NCBI RefSeq assembly: GCF_963677845.1
Contig: NZ_OY782498.1
Location: 3,479,518 to 3,543,517 of the forward strand
Direction of reading: 5' to 3'
Source of the DNA: an uncultured Pseudodesulfovibrio sp.
GTDB taxonomy: Bacteria; Desulfobacterota; Desulfovibrionia; Desulfovibrionales; Desulfovibrionaceae
Length of the DNA stretch: 64,000 bases
In this document: piece after piece, positions 33,196 to 41,201 of the stretch
Numbering within the stretch: the stretch's first letter is position 1
Layout: the number at the start of each line of letters is the position of its first letter
Made by a program: the position numbers and the translations under genes
The notes under the pieces: generated by a model
Told to the model about the DNA's origin: nothing
Database searches by the model: none
The model's input: only the letters and a program-made list of their open reading frames with translations

Positions 33196-33705
33196 CTAGT
33201 ATGTGTTGTAATGAACCCGGTCAGCCTGAAAACGGCTTTCGGATTTAAGTTGTTGAGCAGGCCAGCCAATAGGGGCGAATCCGAGAGGAACAACATGTTC
33301 CGGCAAATTGAACATTTCCTTGAAAGCCTTGAGTCTTTCTTCAACGGGATGGATACCAGTCCAGACAGCTCCGAGACCAAGGCCATGCACTGCAAGCAGG
33401 AGATTTTGCATGGCTGCGGAACAATCCTGCACCCAGTATCCCGGAAATTTTTCTTTGCTCAAGTCTGCACAGACGATGATTCCGAGAGCGGCCTGAGTGA
33501 CCATTTTCATATGAACATGAATACCGGCCATACCATCGAGTTTTTTTCGATCATCGACGACAATAAACCGCCATGGCTGGGCGTTACCAGCGCTTGGAGC
33601 CATCATGGCGGCCTCAAGAATTTGTTTGACCATTACTTCCGGGACCGGTTTGTTTTCAAATTTTCGTATGCTTCTGCGGGTGAGCAGGGCTTCCATGATA
33701 TCCAT
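33196..33705 (-). CDS. Nitroreductase-family protein
   Basis: A 169-residue FMN-dependent nitroreductase of the short type: N-terminal TRRSIRKF, APSAGNAQPWRF FMN-binding segment, and CSAAMQNLLLAVHGLGLGAVW. It reduces nitro groups, quinones or flavins with NAD(P)H. The ATG at 33705 follows AGGAGG; the frame continues upstream to 33993 but only across the promoter region. The divergent HxlR regulator at 33886 and two palindromes between them suggest redox-controlled expression. Confidence 0.9.
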   Translation of the reverse strand: MDIMEALLTRRSIRKFENKPVPEVMVKQILEAAMMAPSAGNAQPWRFIVVDDRKKLDGMAGIHVHMKMVTQAALGIIVCADLSKEKFPGYWVQDCSAAMQNLLLAVHGLGLGAVWTGIHPVEERLKAFKEMFNLPEHVVPLGFAPIGWPAQQLKSESRFQADRVHYNTY

Positions 33706-33781
33706 ATGTCTTTTCCTCCTGTTGTGGAATGTGACGTTGTTTACTGTCTTATCCTTTTCTGCTAATGGTGATAAAAGATCA

Positions 33782-33801
33782 AGTACGCACTTTAAAGTAC
33801 T
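33782..33801. promoter_or_regulatory. Inverted repeat in the nitroreductase/HxlR spacer
   Basis: AGTAC-N10-GTACT, enclosing the perfect palindrome ACTTTAAAGT (33789-33798). A possible regulator site. Confidence 0.4.
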
Positions 33802-33804
33802 ATA

Positions 33805-33820
33805 GTTACCAAAAGGAAAC
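33805..33820. promoter_or_regulatory. Candidate HxlR operator
   Basis: GTTACC-AAAA-GGAAAC, a palindrome with one mismatched pair, between divergent promoters. It has the short GTTAC-like half sites seen at other HxlR-type regulators. Confidence 0.45.
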
Positions 33821-33885
33821 CATTGGCCTCTTTGTTTTATAATACATAGGCAGGGCAATGAGTAAAAGAATAAACGGAGTTTTGT

Positions 33886-34263
33886 ATGGGGACTGAATGT
33901 TCCATGAAATTTTGTGGTGAAAAAAAGTATTTTTGTACTGTTGAACTGACATTGCAGGTCATCGGTGGAAAATGGAAACCAATCATTATTCATCGATTGG
34001 GGAATGACGGAACTTTGCGGTTTAGCGAAGTGAAAAGGTCCATTCCTAATATTACGCAGAAGATGCTGACACAGCAGTTACGTGAATTGGAAGCGGACGG
34101 TGTCGTCTCACGCAAGGTCTATGCGCAGGTGCCGCCAAAAGTGGAGTATTCCCTGACGGATTTGGGGCTAAGCGTCATGCCGGTAATAGAGAGTTTGTGC
34201 AAATGGGGGGCGGATTACGCTCGGTGGTTTGAAGGGCAGACGGTTGCGGATAAGGTCGTTTAG
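33886..34263 (+). CDS. HxlR-family transcriptional regulator
   Basis: A 125-residue winged-helix regulator with the HxlR signature CTVELTLQVIGGKWKPIIIHRL and the ITQKMLTQQLRELEADGVV recognition region. HxlR/YodB-type proteins sense electrophiles or oxidants through an N-terminal cysteine; here Cys5, Cys10 and Cys17 are available. It is divergent from the nitroreductase/flavin reductase operon and probably controls it. Start ATG 33886 with a weak site; ATG 33904 is also possible. Confidence 0.9.
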   Translation: MGTECSMKFCGEKKYFCTVELTLQVIGGKWKPIIIHRLGNDGTLRFSEVKRSIPNITQKMLTQQLRELEADGVVSRKVYAQVPPKVEYSLTDLGLSVMPVIESLCKWGADYARWFEGQTVADKVV

Positions 34264-34337
34264 TCTCCGATATATCCTCTTTTCCTTTCCTCGGATTGCC
34301 ATATGCTGTATGTAGGCCTCATTCATGGAGGTCTCAG

Positions 34338-34700
34338 ATGTTGGATTCACATACTCCCATTGTACGAACATATCCCGCCCTTGAACTTGATGAAATTTGC
34401 GAGTTCATGGAATTGACGCGTGACGAGATTATGATGCTTGTCCCCAAGGCCATTGAGGAAGTCGAATATCGGCTTGATTTGATTCGGAGAAGTGTGGAAA
34501 CCAATGCGTTGAATGATATAGTGCTGCATAGTCACACATTGAAGAGTGTGGCTGCTTCTATCGGGGCCAGAGCCACGCGAGAGGTCGTTGCCGCGTTGGA
34601 ATCGGTAGCGAAGAAAGGGGACACTGATATGTGTGTTCGACTTATTGCTCAGCTTGAAGAAGAAGTGTCCCGACTCGCGGCTGAAGTTGCCGCGCTTTGA
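34338..34700 (+). CDS. Stand-alone Hpt (histidine phosphotransfer) domain protein
   Basis: A 120-residue helical protein with an Hpt motif: H66 in HSHTLKSVAASIGA is the expected phosphorylated histidine, followed by a helix REVVAALESVAKKGD. It would shuttle a phosphoryl group between a kinase receiver and a response regulator. ATGGAGGTCTC before the ATG at 34338 fixes the start. No kinase or receiver gene is adjacent; the nearest kinase, at 30236, has no receiver of its own. A bidirectional terminator follows. Confidence 0.82.
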   Translation: MLDSHTPIVRTYPALELDEICEFMELTRDEIMMLVPKAIEEVEYRLDLIRRSVETNALNDIVLHSHTLKSVAASIGARATREVVAALESVAKKGDTDMCVRLIAQLEEEVSRLAAEVAAL

Positions 34701-34710
34701 ATTTTCTTAA

Positions 34711-34750
34711 ACAAAGTCCCGGTACAGTGTAGACTGTGCCGGGACTTTGT
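34711..34750. terminator. Bidirectional terminator between the Hpt and phoU genes
   Basis: ACAAAGTCCCGGTACAGT / ACTGTGCCGGGACTTTGT, an 18-bp stem with one wobble pair and a four-base loop, between convergent genes. Confidence 0.8.
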
Positions 34751-34762
34751 TGACTGGCAGTG

Positions 34763-35428
34763 TTACCCTTTGCAGTTGTGTTTCATGCTGGTGCCCTCGA
34801 CGATAAAGACCACTGACTCGGAGACATTAGTGGCGAGATCTCCGATGCGTTCAAGGTGGCGAGCCCCGATAATGGCGTGTATGCCGCGTTCCACGATGCG
34901 TGATTCAGTCACCATTTCAGAGGCAAGTTGTCGCAAGATGGCGATATTTAGATCGTCAGCCCTGTCATCCATGCGGCATACCTGTCCAGCCAAGGCGACA
35001 TCGTCATCTATATAGGCCTTGAGGGCGTCGGAAAGCATGTGCTTGACGATGTTTGCCAGCTCTTCCATTTTTGGATTGTGTGGCATGGGCGGCCGAGTGG
35101 ACAGGAACATTGCCCTGTGCGCTAGGTTGGAGGCTTCGTCGCCAAGACGTTCCAAATTCACCGTGATTCGTTGAGCACCGACAATGGTTCGCAAATCCAC
35201 AGCCATGGGCTGGTCAAGTGCGAGCAGTTCAAGGCTGAAGTTATCGATTTCGTCTTCCATTTCATTAATGACATCGTCGCCGACTATAACCGTTTCGGCC
35301 AGATCAGCGTCGTTTTCGAGGTAGGCCTTGATCGCCTTGTGCACGGCGGATTCCGACAGGGCTGCCATGCGCAGGACCATGACTTTGAGGTCTTCAAGTT
35401 TTTTTGAAAAATGTGCGCGTTGTTCCAT
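34763..35428 (-). CDS. phoU: Phosphate-signalling protein PhoU
   Basis: A 221-residue all-helical protein made of two PhoU three-helix repeats. The metal-binding patterns ExxxD/DxxxE are visible (EDEIDNFSLELLALDQP in the first repeat, DRADDLNIAILRQL in the second), and the N-terminus RAHFSKKLEDLK is typical. PhoU links the PstSCAB transporter to PhoR, and lowers Pho regulon output and phosphate uptake when phosphate is plentiful. It lies 26 bp after pstB on the same strand. Confidence 0.93.
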   Translation of the reverse strand: MEQRAHFSKKLEDLKVMVLRMAALSESAVHKAIKAYLENDADLAETVIVGDDVINEMEDEIDNFSLELLALDQPMAVDLRTIVGAQRITVNLERLGDEASNLAHRAMFLSTRPPMPHNPKMEELANIVKHMLSDALKAYIDDDVALAGQVCRMDDRADDLNIAILRQLASEMVTESRIVERGIHAIIGARHLERIGDLATNVSESVVFIVEGTSMKHNCKG

Positions 35429-35454
35429 AAAAAAATCCCGTCCTTGGAGCCGGT

Positions 35455-36216
35455 TTAACCGAAACGGCCCGTAATATAATCTTCAGTCTGCTTGTTGGCC
35501 GGATTGGTAAACATGGCCTTGGTCTCATCCACTTCGATGAGTTTGCCCATATAAAAGAACGCGGTTTTGTCGGAAACACGGGCAGCCTGTTGCATGGAGT
35601 GGGTGACGATAATAATCGTGAACTCTTTTTTTAACTCGTGAATAAGGTCTTCGATTTTTTGGGTGGCGATAGGGTCCAGAGCTGAAGCCGGTTCATCCAT
35701 CAGGAGCACTTCCGGTTCAACAGCAAGGGCGCGGGCGATGCATAGCCGTTGCTGCTGACCGCCGGATAACCCGAGGGCAGATGTATGAAGTCGGTCTTTG
35801 ACTTCATCCCACAAGGCGGCACCAAGCAGACTCTCTTCTATTTTTTGTTCCAGGAATTGTTTGTCCTTCACTCCATTGACGCGTAGCCCGTACGCCACGT
35901 TTTCGAAAATGGATTTAGGGAAGGGATTGGGCTTCTGGAAAACCATTCCAATGCGGCGACGCAGTGAAACTACATCAATACCAGATGCGTAGACGTCCTG
36001 ACCGTCGAGAGTCATTTTGCCATCCACACGGGTGCCGGGAATGAGGTCGTTCATGCGGTTGATGCAGCGCAAGTATGTGGACTTGCCGCAACCGGACGGG
36101 CCGATGAGGGCAGTGACCCTGTTCGACTCGAATTGAATACTGATGTCTTCCAGAGCCTTGAATTCGCCATAATGGAAGTCGAGGTTGTCGGAAGCCACCT
36201 TGATGGCGGTTGTCAT
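35455..36216 (-). CDS. pstB: Phosphate ABC transporter ATP-binding protein PstB
   Basis: A 253-residue ABC ATPase: Walker [10 protein letters not shown], PstB-typical [13 protein letters not shown], signature [15 protein letters not shown], Walker B EVLLMDEP. It powers high-affinity phosphate import by PstSCA. The pstS, pstC and pstA genes are not beside it, so it is separated from the permease. ATG 36216 is preferred over TTG 36237 because GGAGAA lies nine bases before it. A Pho-box-like site lies about 94 bp upstream. Confidence 0.93.
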   Translation of the reverse strand: MTTAIKVASDNLDFHYGEFKALEDISIQFESNRVTALIGPSGCGKSTYLRCINRMNDLIPGTRVDGKMTLDGQDVYASGIDVVSLRRRIGMVFQKPNPFPKSIFENVAYGLRVNGVKDKQFLEQKIEESLLGAALWDEVKDRLHTSALGLSGGQQQRLCIARALAVEPEVLLMDEPASALDPIATQKIEDLIHELKKEFTIIIVTHSMQQAARVSDKTAFFYMGKLIEVDETKAMFTNPANKQTEDYITGRFG

Positions 36217-36309
36217 GTCTGTTCGTTCTCCATTCAAAAGAGATTTGTCGTACCAGCGATACGACCAAACACGACTACCTCTTACCGGTTACGTCAGAAT
36301 GACTTGGAT

Positions 36310-36327
36310 GTTACAATTGCGTGACGG
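36310..36327 (-). promoter_or_regulatory. Possible Pho box upstream of pstB-phoU
   Basis: On the minus strand, CCGTCAC-N4-TTGTAAC: two seven-base direct repeats in Pho-box spacing, matching the CTGTCAT consensus at five and four positions. Weak match. Confidence 0.3.
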
Positions 36328-36335
36328 CGTTAATA

Positions 36336-36995
36336 TTACGGGAGAGCGATTGTCGCTGTCAGTGTCGTGTCAGCGATATTCACAACAGGTTTCACGCTGT
36401 TTGCGGGCGGGGTACGGAAGTGAACAACAAGTCGGAGACGGTCAGGGTGTTCTCCCACTACGATATGTTTGACCGAGCCGTTTAGTCTGAACACATTTGC
36501 ATCATGATATTTCCATGGTCCGATCAGATCGAAGACCAGCCGTCGAGGATCGGTTAGGTTAATATAACTGGTATCGGTCACAGGGCGGTCTGTTTGAATG
36601 GTTATGACGAAACCTGTGTTCGATTCTTTCACGGCGACACTTTTTACTTTACCAAGTGTTTGTGTGGGCGTTTCGGTTATGGGAGCAGGAGGTGGCGGTG
36701 TGATTTCGGGTTGCGGTTTTGCGATTTCCTGATCTGGAAATGTAATGGCTTGCGGCTCTTCAGGAGAGGTGATGACTTCTGGTTCACCAAGTTTTTGGTC
36801 TTCAGTGGACTGTGCCGGAGTTTCCGTTCCATCGGGTAAAACCATGGGAAGGATGGTGAAATCCACATTCATACGTAATTCATTGCGTACAGGAGTCTCT
36901 GCGCCACAGGAAGAGACAAGGAGTGTGTTCGCCATGAAGGCTATGGCAACGCATAGTCCCAGAAGAATGGCCCATTTACCAAATGTTTTCGACAT
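36336..36995 (-). CDS. Exported AMIN-domain protein
   Basis: A 219-residue protein. An N-terminal hydrophobic segment (~8-30, ending VSSCGA) could be a signal peptide, possibly of lipoprotein type. Then comes a Pro/Glu-rich linker (~55-110) and an AMIN domain (~115-219) with VTDTSYINLTDPRRLVFDL and DRLRLVVHF. AMIN domains target proteins to peptidoglycan or to secretin-type pores in the periplasm. No amidase or secretin is fused or adjacent, so its partner is unknown. ATG 36995 begins the signal segment. Confidence 0.82.
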   Translation of the reverse strand: MSKTFGKWAILLGLCVAIAFMANTLLVSSCGAETPVRNELRMNVDFTILPMVLPDGTETPAQSTEDQKLGEPEVITSPEEPQAITFPDQEIAKPQPEITPPPPAPITETPTQTLGKVKSVAVKESNTGFVITIQTDRPVTDTSYINLTDPRRLVFDLIGPWKYHDANVFRLNGSVKHIVVGEHPDRLRLVVHFRTPPANSVKPVVNIADTTLTATIALP

Positions 36996-37072
36996 GCAAG
37001 TCCCTTTTTGAAATTGAATCACTGTAATATACGCAAATCAGTTATAAATGGCAAAGACGTGGTTCCAGTTCT

Positions 37073-38035
37073 CTAGTCGAGGGAATCGTAAAATTGTGTG
37101 AGATGTTCGATGACGTGTTTGTCAGACCACCGCTCTTCCATGAATGTCCTTCCCTTTTTACCTGCGGCTTTGCATGCCGGGCGGTTATGGATGAATTCCA
37201 TAAGCCTGTCCGCCAAATCCTCTTCTGTGTGTGCTAATATCCACGGTAGTTCTTCAGTCCTCGCGAATTTAGCTACTTGAGCGCGATTCCATTCGTCGAG
37301 CCCCGCAATAACCGCGACGCCTTGTGAAAGGCCTTCAAGGCTGGAAACTCCATAGTATCCCTGCATGTGATCAAAAAGAACGTGGCATCGACGTTTTCGG
37401 GCCAGACACTCCGTGTTGGGAACATCATCGATAAGGTCGACCGATATGTGGACCTTGCGTTTATTGATGGTGTTGACGACATTCAGAAATTCGTCGGTGT
37501 TTTTGAGATCCTTACGGGTCGGGGAGTGGCAGACTTTGAGAGGCCCATCGTCATCGAAACGGCCCCATAGGGGGGTGAACAGCGGTTCGTCTATAGGGAC
37601 GAGGTTGGGTTGCCATTGGGCTTCGGGGAGGAGTTTCATCAAGTCCGGCGTGGAAACGAGCAAGTTACGTCGTCCCAATGCAGTATATTTTTGACGGAAG
37701 GATTCAGGGTTTGACCGGAAATCATGGTGTCCATGATGGTGGTGAACGATGGCTTTGCCTTTGATGAAATCAACAGGCAACAGATGGCCAAAGGATTGAT
37801 TTTCATCGCAGGTCATGTGGAAATGAAAGACATCCGCTTCCTGCATGAGGATGGATACCTCCTCCATGCCGTCCGGACCAAGGTCGGGGACGTGCATGTC
37901 CTTTTCCCAAGAGTGGGTATATCGGCTTTCCAGTGTAACCAGTCGGGCCGAATGAGGAGTATGCCGATTGATGGCCTTGGTAAACTGGATAGCCGTTCCA
38001 GCGGGGTCGTTTATGGCGAGCATGAGAATGCGCAT
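37073..38035 (-). CDS. Glycosyltransferase (GT4-like, GT-B fold)
   Basis: A 320-residue protein beginning MRILMLAINDPAGTAIQFTKAI, with a VFHFHMTCDENQSFGH segment, a striking His-rich loop KAIVHHHHGHHDF near residue 95, and a C-terminal YYGVSSLEGLSQGVAVIAG block, the nucleotide-sugar EX7E-type region of GT4 enzymes. Donor and acceptor are not predictable. It stands alone between the AMIN gene and budA, on the same strand. A role in envelope glycans is a guess. Confidence 0.75.
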   Translation of the reverse strand: MRILMLAINDPAGTAIQFTKAINRHTPHSARLVTLESRYTHSWEKDMHVPDLGPDGMEEVSILMQEADVFHFHMTCDENQSFGHLLPVDFIKGKAIVHHHHGHHDFRSNPESFRQKYTALGRRNLLVSTPDLMKLLPEAQWQPNLVPIDEPLFTPLWGRFDDDGPLKVCHSPTRKDLKNTDEFLNVVNTINKRKVHISVDLIDDVPNTECLARKRRCHVLFDHMQGYYGVSSLEGLSQGVAVIAGLDEWNRAQVAKFARTEELPWILAHTEEDLADRLMEFIHNRPACKAAGKKGRTFMEERWSDKHVIEHLTQFYDSLD

Positions 38036-38115
38036 GTTTTGAGACGGCTCCCTGTATCGGTTTTGATGTCGTCAACCAATCCGCAGGTTCAGTTTATCCT
38101 GATTTTAAAGAAGTA

Positions 38116-38913
38116 TTATTCCTTTTGGGCGGGGGCTTTTTCCACTTTGTCCAATTCTTTGCTTTTGTCTCCAGAAAGGTCCAGTTCACTGAATTCAGGG
38201 GATTCAGGCAATTTGACGGAAAAAGCATACACGGAATCCAGCCGAGCGGTGGTCGGAGCGAATGAACAGTCCAGAACATGCCCGCCACCTGTGCGGTCAT
38301 TAGTGATGAAATGCCAGTGGTAGCCAGGGACATTAACGCCTTTGACAAAAGAAGGGGAATAGTAACCAACCAAGGTGCCTTCTCCTGAGAACTGGACGAC
38401 CACCTGATGTTTGACCACTTCGTGTAATGGTTCGTAAGGCGGGTTCTGTTTGGGGATGGCCCGGGCCTTTACAAAGGAGAATCGACCATCAATGCGAATG
38501 GCGTAGAAGGCATTTTTTGAGGGTAACCCGAGGGTTATGGCCTCGTTGAGGTCATGTAACGATTGTATTCGGTTCAATTTGAGGATCATGTCTTCGTCGA
38601 AAAATGAAACCGTGGCAAAAGGTACTTTAGCACTGTCGGCGGGGACGGTTGCTTTGCCCCCTGCACTGATATGGTAAGGGGTGCCGTCTAGTACCACCAA
38701 TTCTCCGTCAATGCCGTTGAGCGTCCCGAGACCAAAGTCTCCTTGGAACATGAGGTTCTTGATAGTCAACTCACCATCATAGAGACCTGCCAGCAAAGCG
38801 TCGATTGTGGAGTATTGATAAAGGGAATCGCCAGCAACGGCCAGACCGCTGGAAAATGTTGTTAAAGTAAGGAGGAGCAGGAGGCTGTATAGGTGTTTCA
38901 ACGTGGTCTTCAT
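38116..38913 (-). CDS. budA: Acetolactate decarboxylase, exported form
   Basis: A 265-residue protein whose first ~28 residues are a signal peptide (LLLLLTLTTFSSGLAVAG). The remainder is a full alpha-acetolactate decarboxylase: YQYSTIDALLAGLYDGE, GTLNGIDGELVVLDG, the zinc ligand pair in YHWHFIT and GGHVLDC. The enzyme converts 2-acetolactate to acetoin and carbon dioxide. Export is unusual for a fermentative BudA but known for a Brevibacillus enzyme. It is eight bp downstream of cheD; no butanediol-pathway partner (budB, budC) is in the window. Confidence 0.88.
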   Translation of the reverse strand: MKTTLKHLYSLLLLLTLTTFSSGLAVAGDSLYQYSTIDALLAGLYDGELTIKNLMFQGDFGLGTLNGIDGELVVLDGTPYHISAGGKATVPADSAKVPFATVSFFDEDMILKLNRIQSLHDLNEAITLGLPSKNAFYAIRIDGRFSFVKARAIPKQNPPYEPLHEVVKHQVVVQFSGEGTLVGYYSPSFVKGVNVPGYHWHFITNDRTGGGHVLDCSFAPTTARLDSVYAFSVKLPESPEFSELDLSGDKSKELDKVEKAPAQKE

Positions 38914-38921
38914 GAGTTCTC

Positions 38922-39467
38922 CTAGAATTTGGATCCGGCGTTGCCTGAAGCGTCTCCGCTACATTCTGATTTTCGCAACTTTTTGACCCAAATTTCTCCA
39001 GTCTGGGTGTGGAACATGAGTTTGCGTCCTTGGGAACCACCCACGTCTTCCACTTGGATGGGGAGTCGGGCGAAATTGAGAAGTCGCCGAGCCATTTCTA
39101 TATTGCGTTTGCCAATGTTGAAGCCGCCTGATGGGGTCTTGCAGGCAACCATACCACTTCCGCCTCCGAACATTTTGATGATCAGATCGCGTCGGGGGAT
39201 ACCGACTTTGTCCATTGTTTCCAACATGTTTTGTAGCGCTGTGTCGACAAATCGACAGACTTGCGGTTCAGGGGTGTTTTGTCGTTTGTCCTGCAGGCTG
39301 TCCGGTAGGAAGGCGTGACAGATTGTACCAATCCCCAATTTGGGAGAGTGTAGGGTTACGGCCAGGCATGATCCCAACACCGTGGATACCAACGTTGGTT
39401 GCACGCCGAAGAAGCAGTCACCTGTTTGGAGAAATACTTTTGGGAGTCCCTGTCCAAGTCCTTTCAT
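38922..39467 (-). CDS. cheD: Chemoreceptor glutamine deamidase CheD
   Basis: A 181-residue CheD: catalytic C34 in TVLGSCLAVTLH and H51 in TICHAF, 17 residues apart as in the characterised Thermotoga enzyme, then KMFGGG and FNIGKRNIE. CheD deamidates receptor glutamines and interacts with CheC/CheY-P to adjust adaptation. No other che or flagellar gene is present here, so it is unlinked from its system. The stop is eight bp before budA, implying co-transcription. The start at 39467 has only a weak ribosome binding site. Confidence 0.9.
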   Translation of the reverse strand: MKGLGQGLPKVFLQTGDCFFGVQPTLVSTVLGSCLAVTLHSPKLGIGTICHAFLPDSLQDKRQNTPEPQVCRFVDTALQNMLETMDKVGIPRRDLIIKMFGGGSGMVACKTPSGGFNIGKRNIEMARRLLNFARLPIQVEDVGGSQGRKLMFHTQTGEIWVKKLRKSECSGDASGNAGSKF

Positions 39468-39542
39468 TCGTCTATCCGTTCGATCTGAGAGTCCGCTTTG
39501 CGGACAGTTTGTATGTCAAAGCTATCATCATGACGCGCTAAG

Positions 39543-40700
39543 TCAACTGGTTGCTCGAATCTTGTGCAGCTGTCCGGGAATGATTTGTGTCAAAATCAGT
39601 GAAACCAATGACATGACGACTGCACCGATAAATACAGCTCTGTAGTTCGTGATCCAGGCAATGCCGCCCATCACCGGAATAAAGACCGCGGCGATATGAT
39701 TGATGGTGAATCCAACGGCCATACCGGATGCAATATCTTTGGGATCAGCGATTTTTTGGTAAAATGTTTTGATACCCATTGAAAAGTTGAAGACCACATT
39801 GTCGACGACATAGAGCCCGCCAGCCAGAAGAGCGCTTTCAGTATATGCGTATCCGAGGAAAACCAGAATCAACGTAGAGTATTCCACACTGAGAACGGAT
39901 CGTTCTCCGAAGCGATTAACCGCCTTGCCGATGAGAGGGTTGGCAAAATAGTTGATCACGTTGTTGCAGACAAAAAGAATGGTGACTTGTTGGATAGAGT
40001 AATCAAATTTTTCCACGAGGAGAAATACGGCAAAGGCCACGAATATTTGTCGTCTAGCCCCGCTCATGAGAGTCAAAGCATAAAAGAGCCAGTACTTCTT
40101 TTTCAGGACCATTTTCTTGTGCTGGAGGGGAAGGTCTTTCCGAGATGGATCTCGTGTTAATCCCCACAGGCCTGCGCAGACTGCCACGGCGCCGAAGAGT
40201 GCGAACATCTCGGTGTATCCAAGCGTCTTTGCAAGGAAGTAAATGAACCCACCGACAGTGATGTTTGTCAGCGCTCCGATACTTCTGAGCCGTCCCATAA
40301 CCAGTGGTGCTTCCGTGTGATTGAAATATTGTAATGTGAGTGATTGGTTCATGGTTTCGAAGTAGTGGAAACCGAAACTCATGAGCAAAGTGGTGCAGAT
40401 AATGCCGGTTAGGGAGGGGAAAAGCCCGGTCAATCCGACTCCTACCCCGGTGATAACGACGGATAAGGCGGCCAGTCGGTGTTCCCTGATGATCAGGATG
40501 ACATATATAGCAAGCATTGCCAGGAAGCCCGGGACTTCGCGGATGGAGTTTGCGATGCCCATACCCAGCCCGTCGAGGCCTGCGACATCTACGGCAAAGT
40601 TGTTGAGCAGGGTACGCCATCCCTGAAAAGCCACACCCGTACCCACCATGAGTACGAGGAGAAAAATATACATTCGGCGCTTTTTAAGTTGATCAGTCAT
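39543..40700 (-). CDS. MFS transporter
   Basis: A 385-residue protein with about 11-12 membrane helices and the positive inter-helix loops of the major facilitator superfamily (MGRLRSIGAL, GKAVNRFGERS). The substrate is unknown. The frame continues upstream to 40907 but those residues overlap the divergent DUF523 gene's 5' end and promoter; ATG 40700 has a GGA-type site and starts just before the first helix. Confidence 0.85.
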   Translation of the reverse strand: MTDQLKKRRMYIFLLVLMVGTGVAFQGWRTLLNNFAVDVAGLDGLGMGIANSIREVPGFLAMLAIYVILIIREHRLAALSVVITGVGVGLTGLFPSLTGIICTTLLMSFGFHYFETMNQSLTLQYFNHTEAPLVMGRLRSIGALTNITVGGFIYFLAKTLGYTEMFALFGAVAVCAGLWGLTRDPSRKDLPLQHKKMVLKKKYWLFYALTLMSGARRQIFVAFAVFLLVEKFDYSIQQVTILFVCNNVINYFANPLIGKAVNRFGERSVLSVEYSTLILVFLGYAYTESALLAGGLYVVDNVVFNFSMGIKTFYQKIADPKDIASGMAVGFTINHIAAVFIPVMGGIAWITNYRAVFIGAVVMSLVSLILTQIIPGQLHKIRATS

Positions 40701-40735
40701 TGAAGTCCTTTTTGATGAGGGGCGACAATAGGTCT

Positions 40736-40763
40736 TTGACATGTGAAAAATCAAGTATAGAAT
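40736..40763 (+). promoter_or_regulatory. Sigma-70 promoter placing the start at the ATG of the DUF523 gene
   Basis: TTGACA (40736-40741), 16 bp, TAGAAT (40758-40763, five of six consensus). The expected transcription start, about seven bases on, coincides with the A of the ATG at 40770; no ribosome binding site precedes that codon. Confidence 0.6.
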
Positions 40764-40769
40764 CGTGTC

Positions 40770-41201
40770 ATGAAAGAAGCACCTATAATTGTCTCCGCTT
40801 GTCTGGCGGGTATGTACTGTCGTTACAATGGCGATACACAGCCTCACGAAACGATTATTGAGCTTGTCAGTCAGGGACAGGCCATTCCATTTTGCCCTGA
40901 AGTTCACGGTGGTTTATCAACGCCGCGTGCTCCTTGTGAAATAAGGGAGAACAAAGTTGTTGATAGTGATGGCGTCGATCGTACCGAAGCCTTCCAACGC
41001 GGGGCAGAAGAAGGGCTTCGTCTGGCGCGACTTGTCGGAAGTCATGAAGCGATTCTCAAAGCCAACTCTCCCTCATGTGGGAGCGGTAAAATTTATGACG
41101 GCACGTTTTCATCAACCCGCGTTGCGGGTGACGGATTGTTTGCCAGATTGCTCAAGGAGAACGGGTTTACTATCCGTACCGAAGAGGATTTGCCTGAATG
41201 A
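40770..41201 (+). CDS. DUF523 family protein
   Basis: A 143-residue DUF523 protein: SACLAGMYCRYNGD with paired cysteines, FCPEVHGGLSTPR and a late NSPSCGSGKIYDG. These conserved Cys residues suggest a metal or redox centre, but the family function is not known. It has no ribosome binding site and may be translated from a leaderless message (see promoter). Its stop overlaps the next start by ATGA, so the downstream peptidase gene is coupled to it. Confidence 0.88.
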   Translation: MKEAPIIVSACLAGMYCRYNGDTQPHETIIELVSQGQAIPFCPEVHGGLSTPRAPCEIRENKVVDSDGVDRTEAFQRGAEEGLRLARLVGSHEAILKANSPSCGSGKIYDGTFSSTRVAGDGLFARLLKENGFTIRTEEDLPE

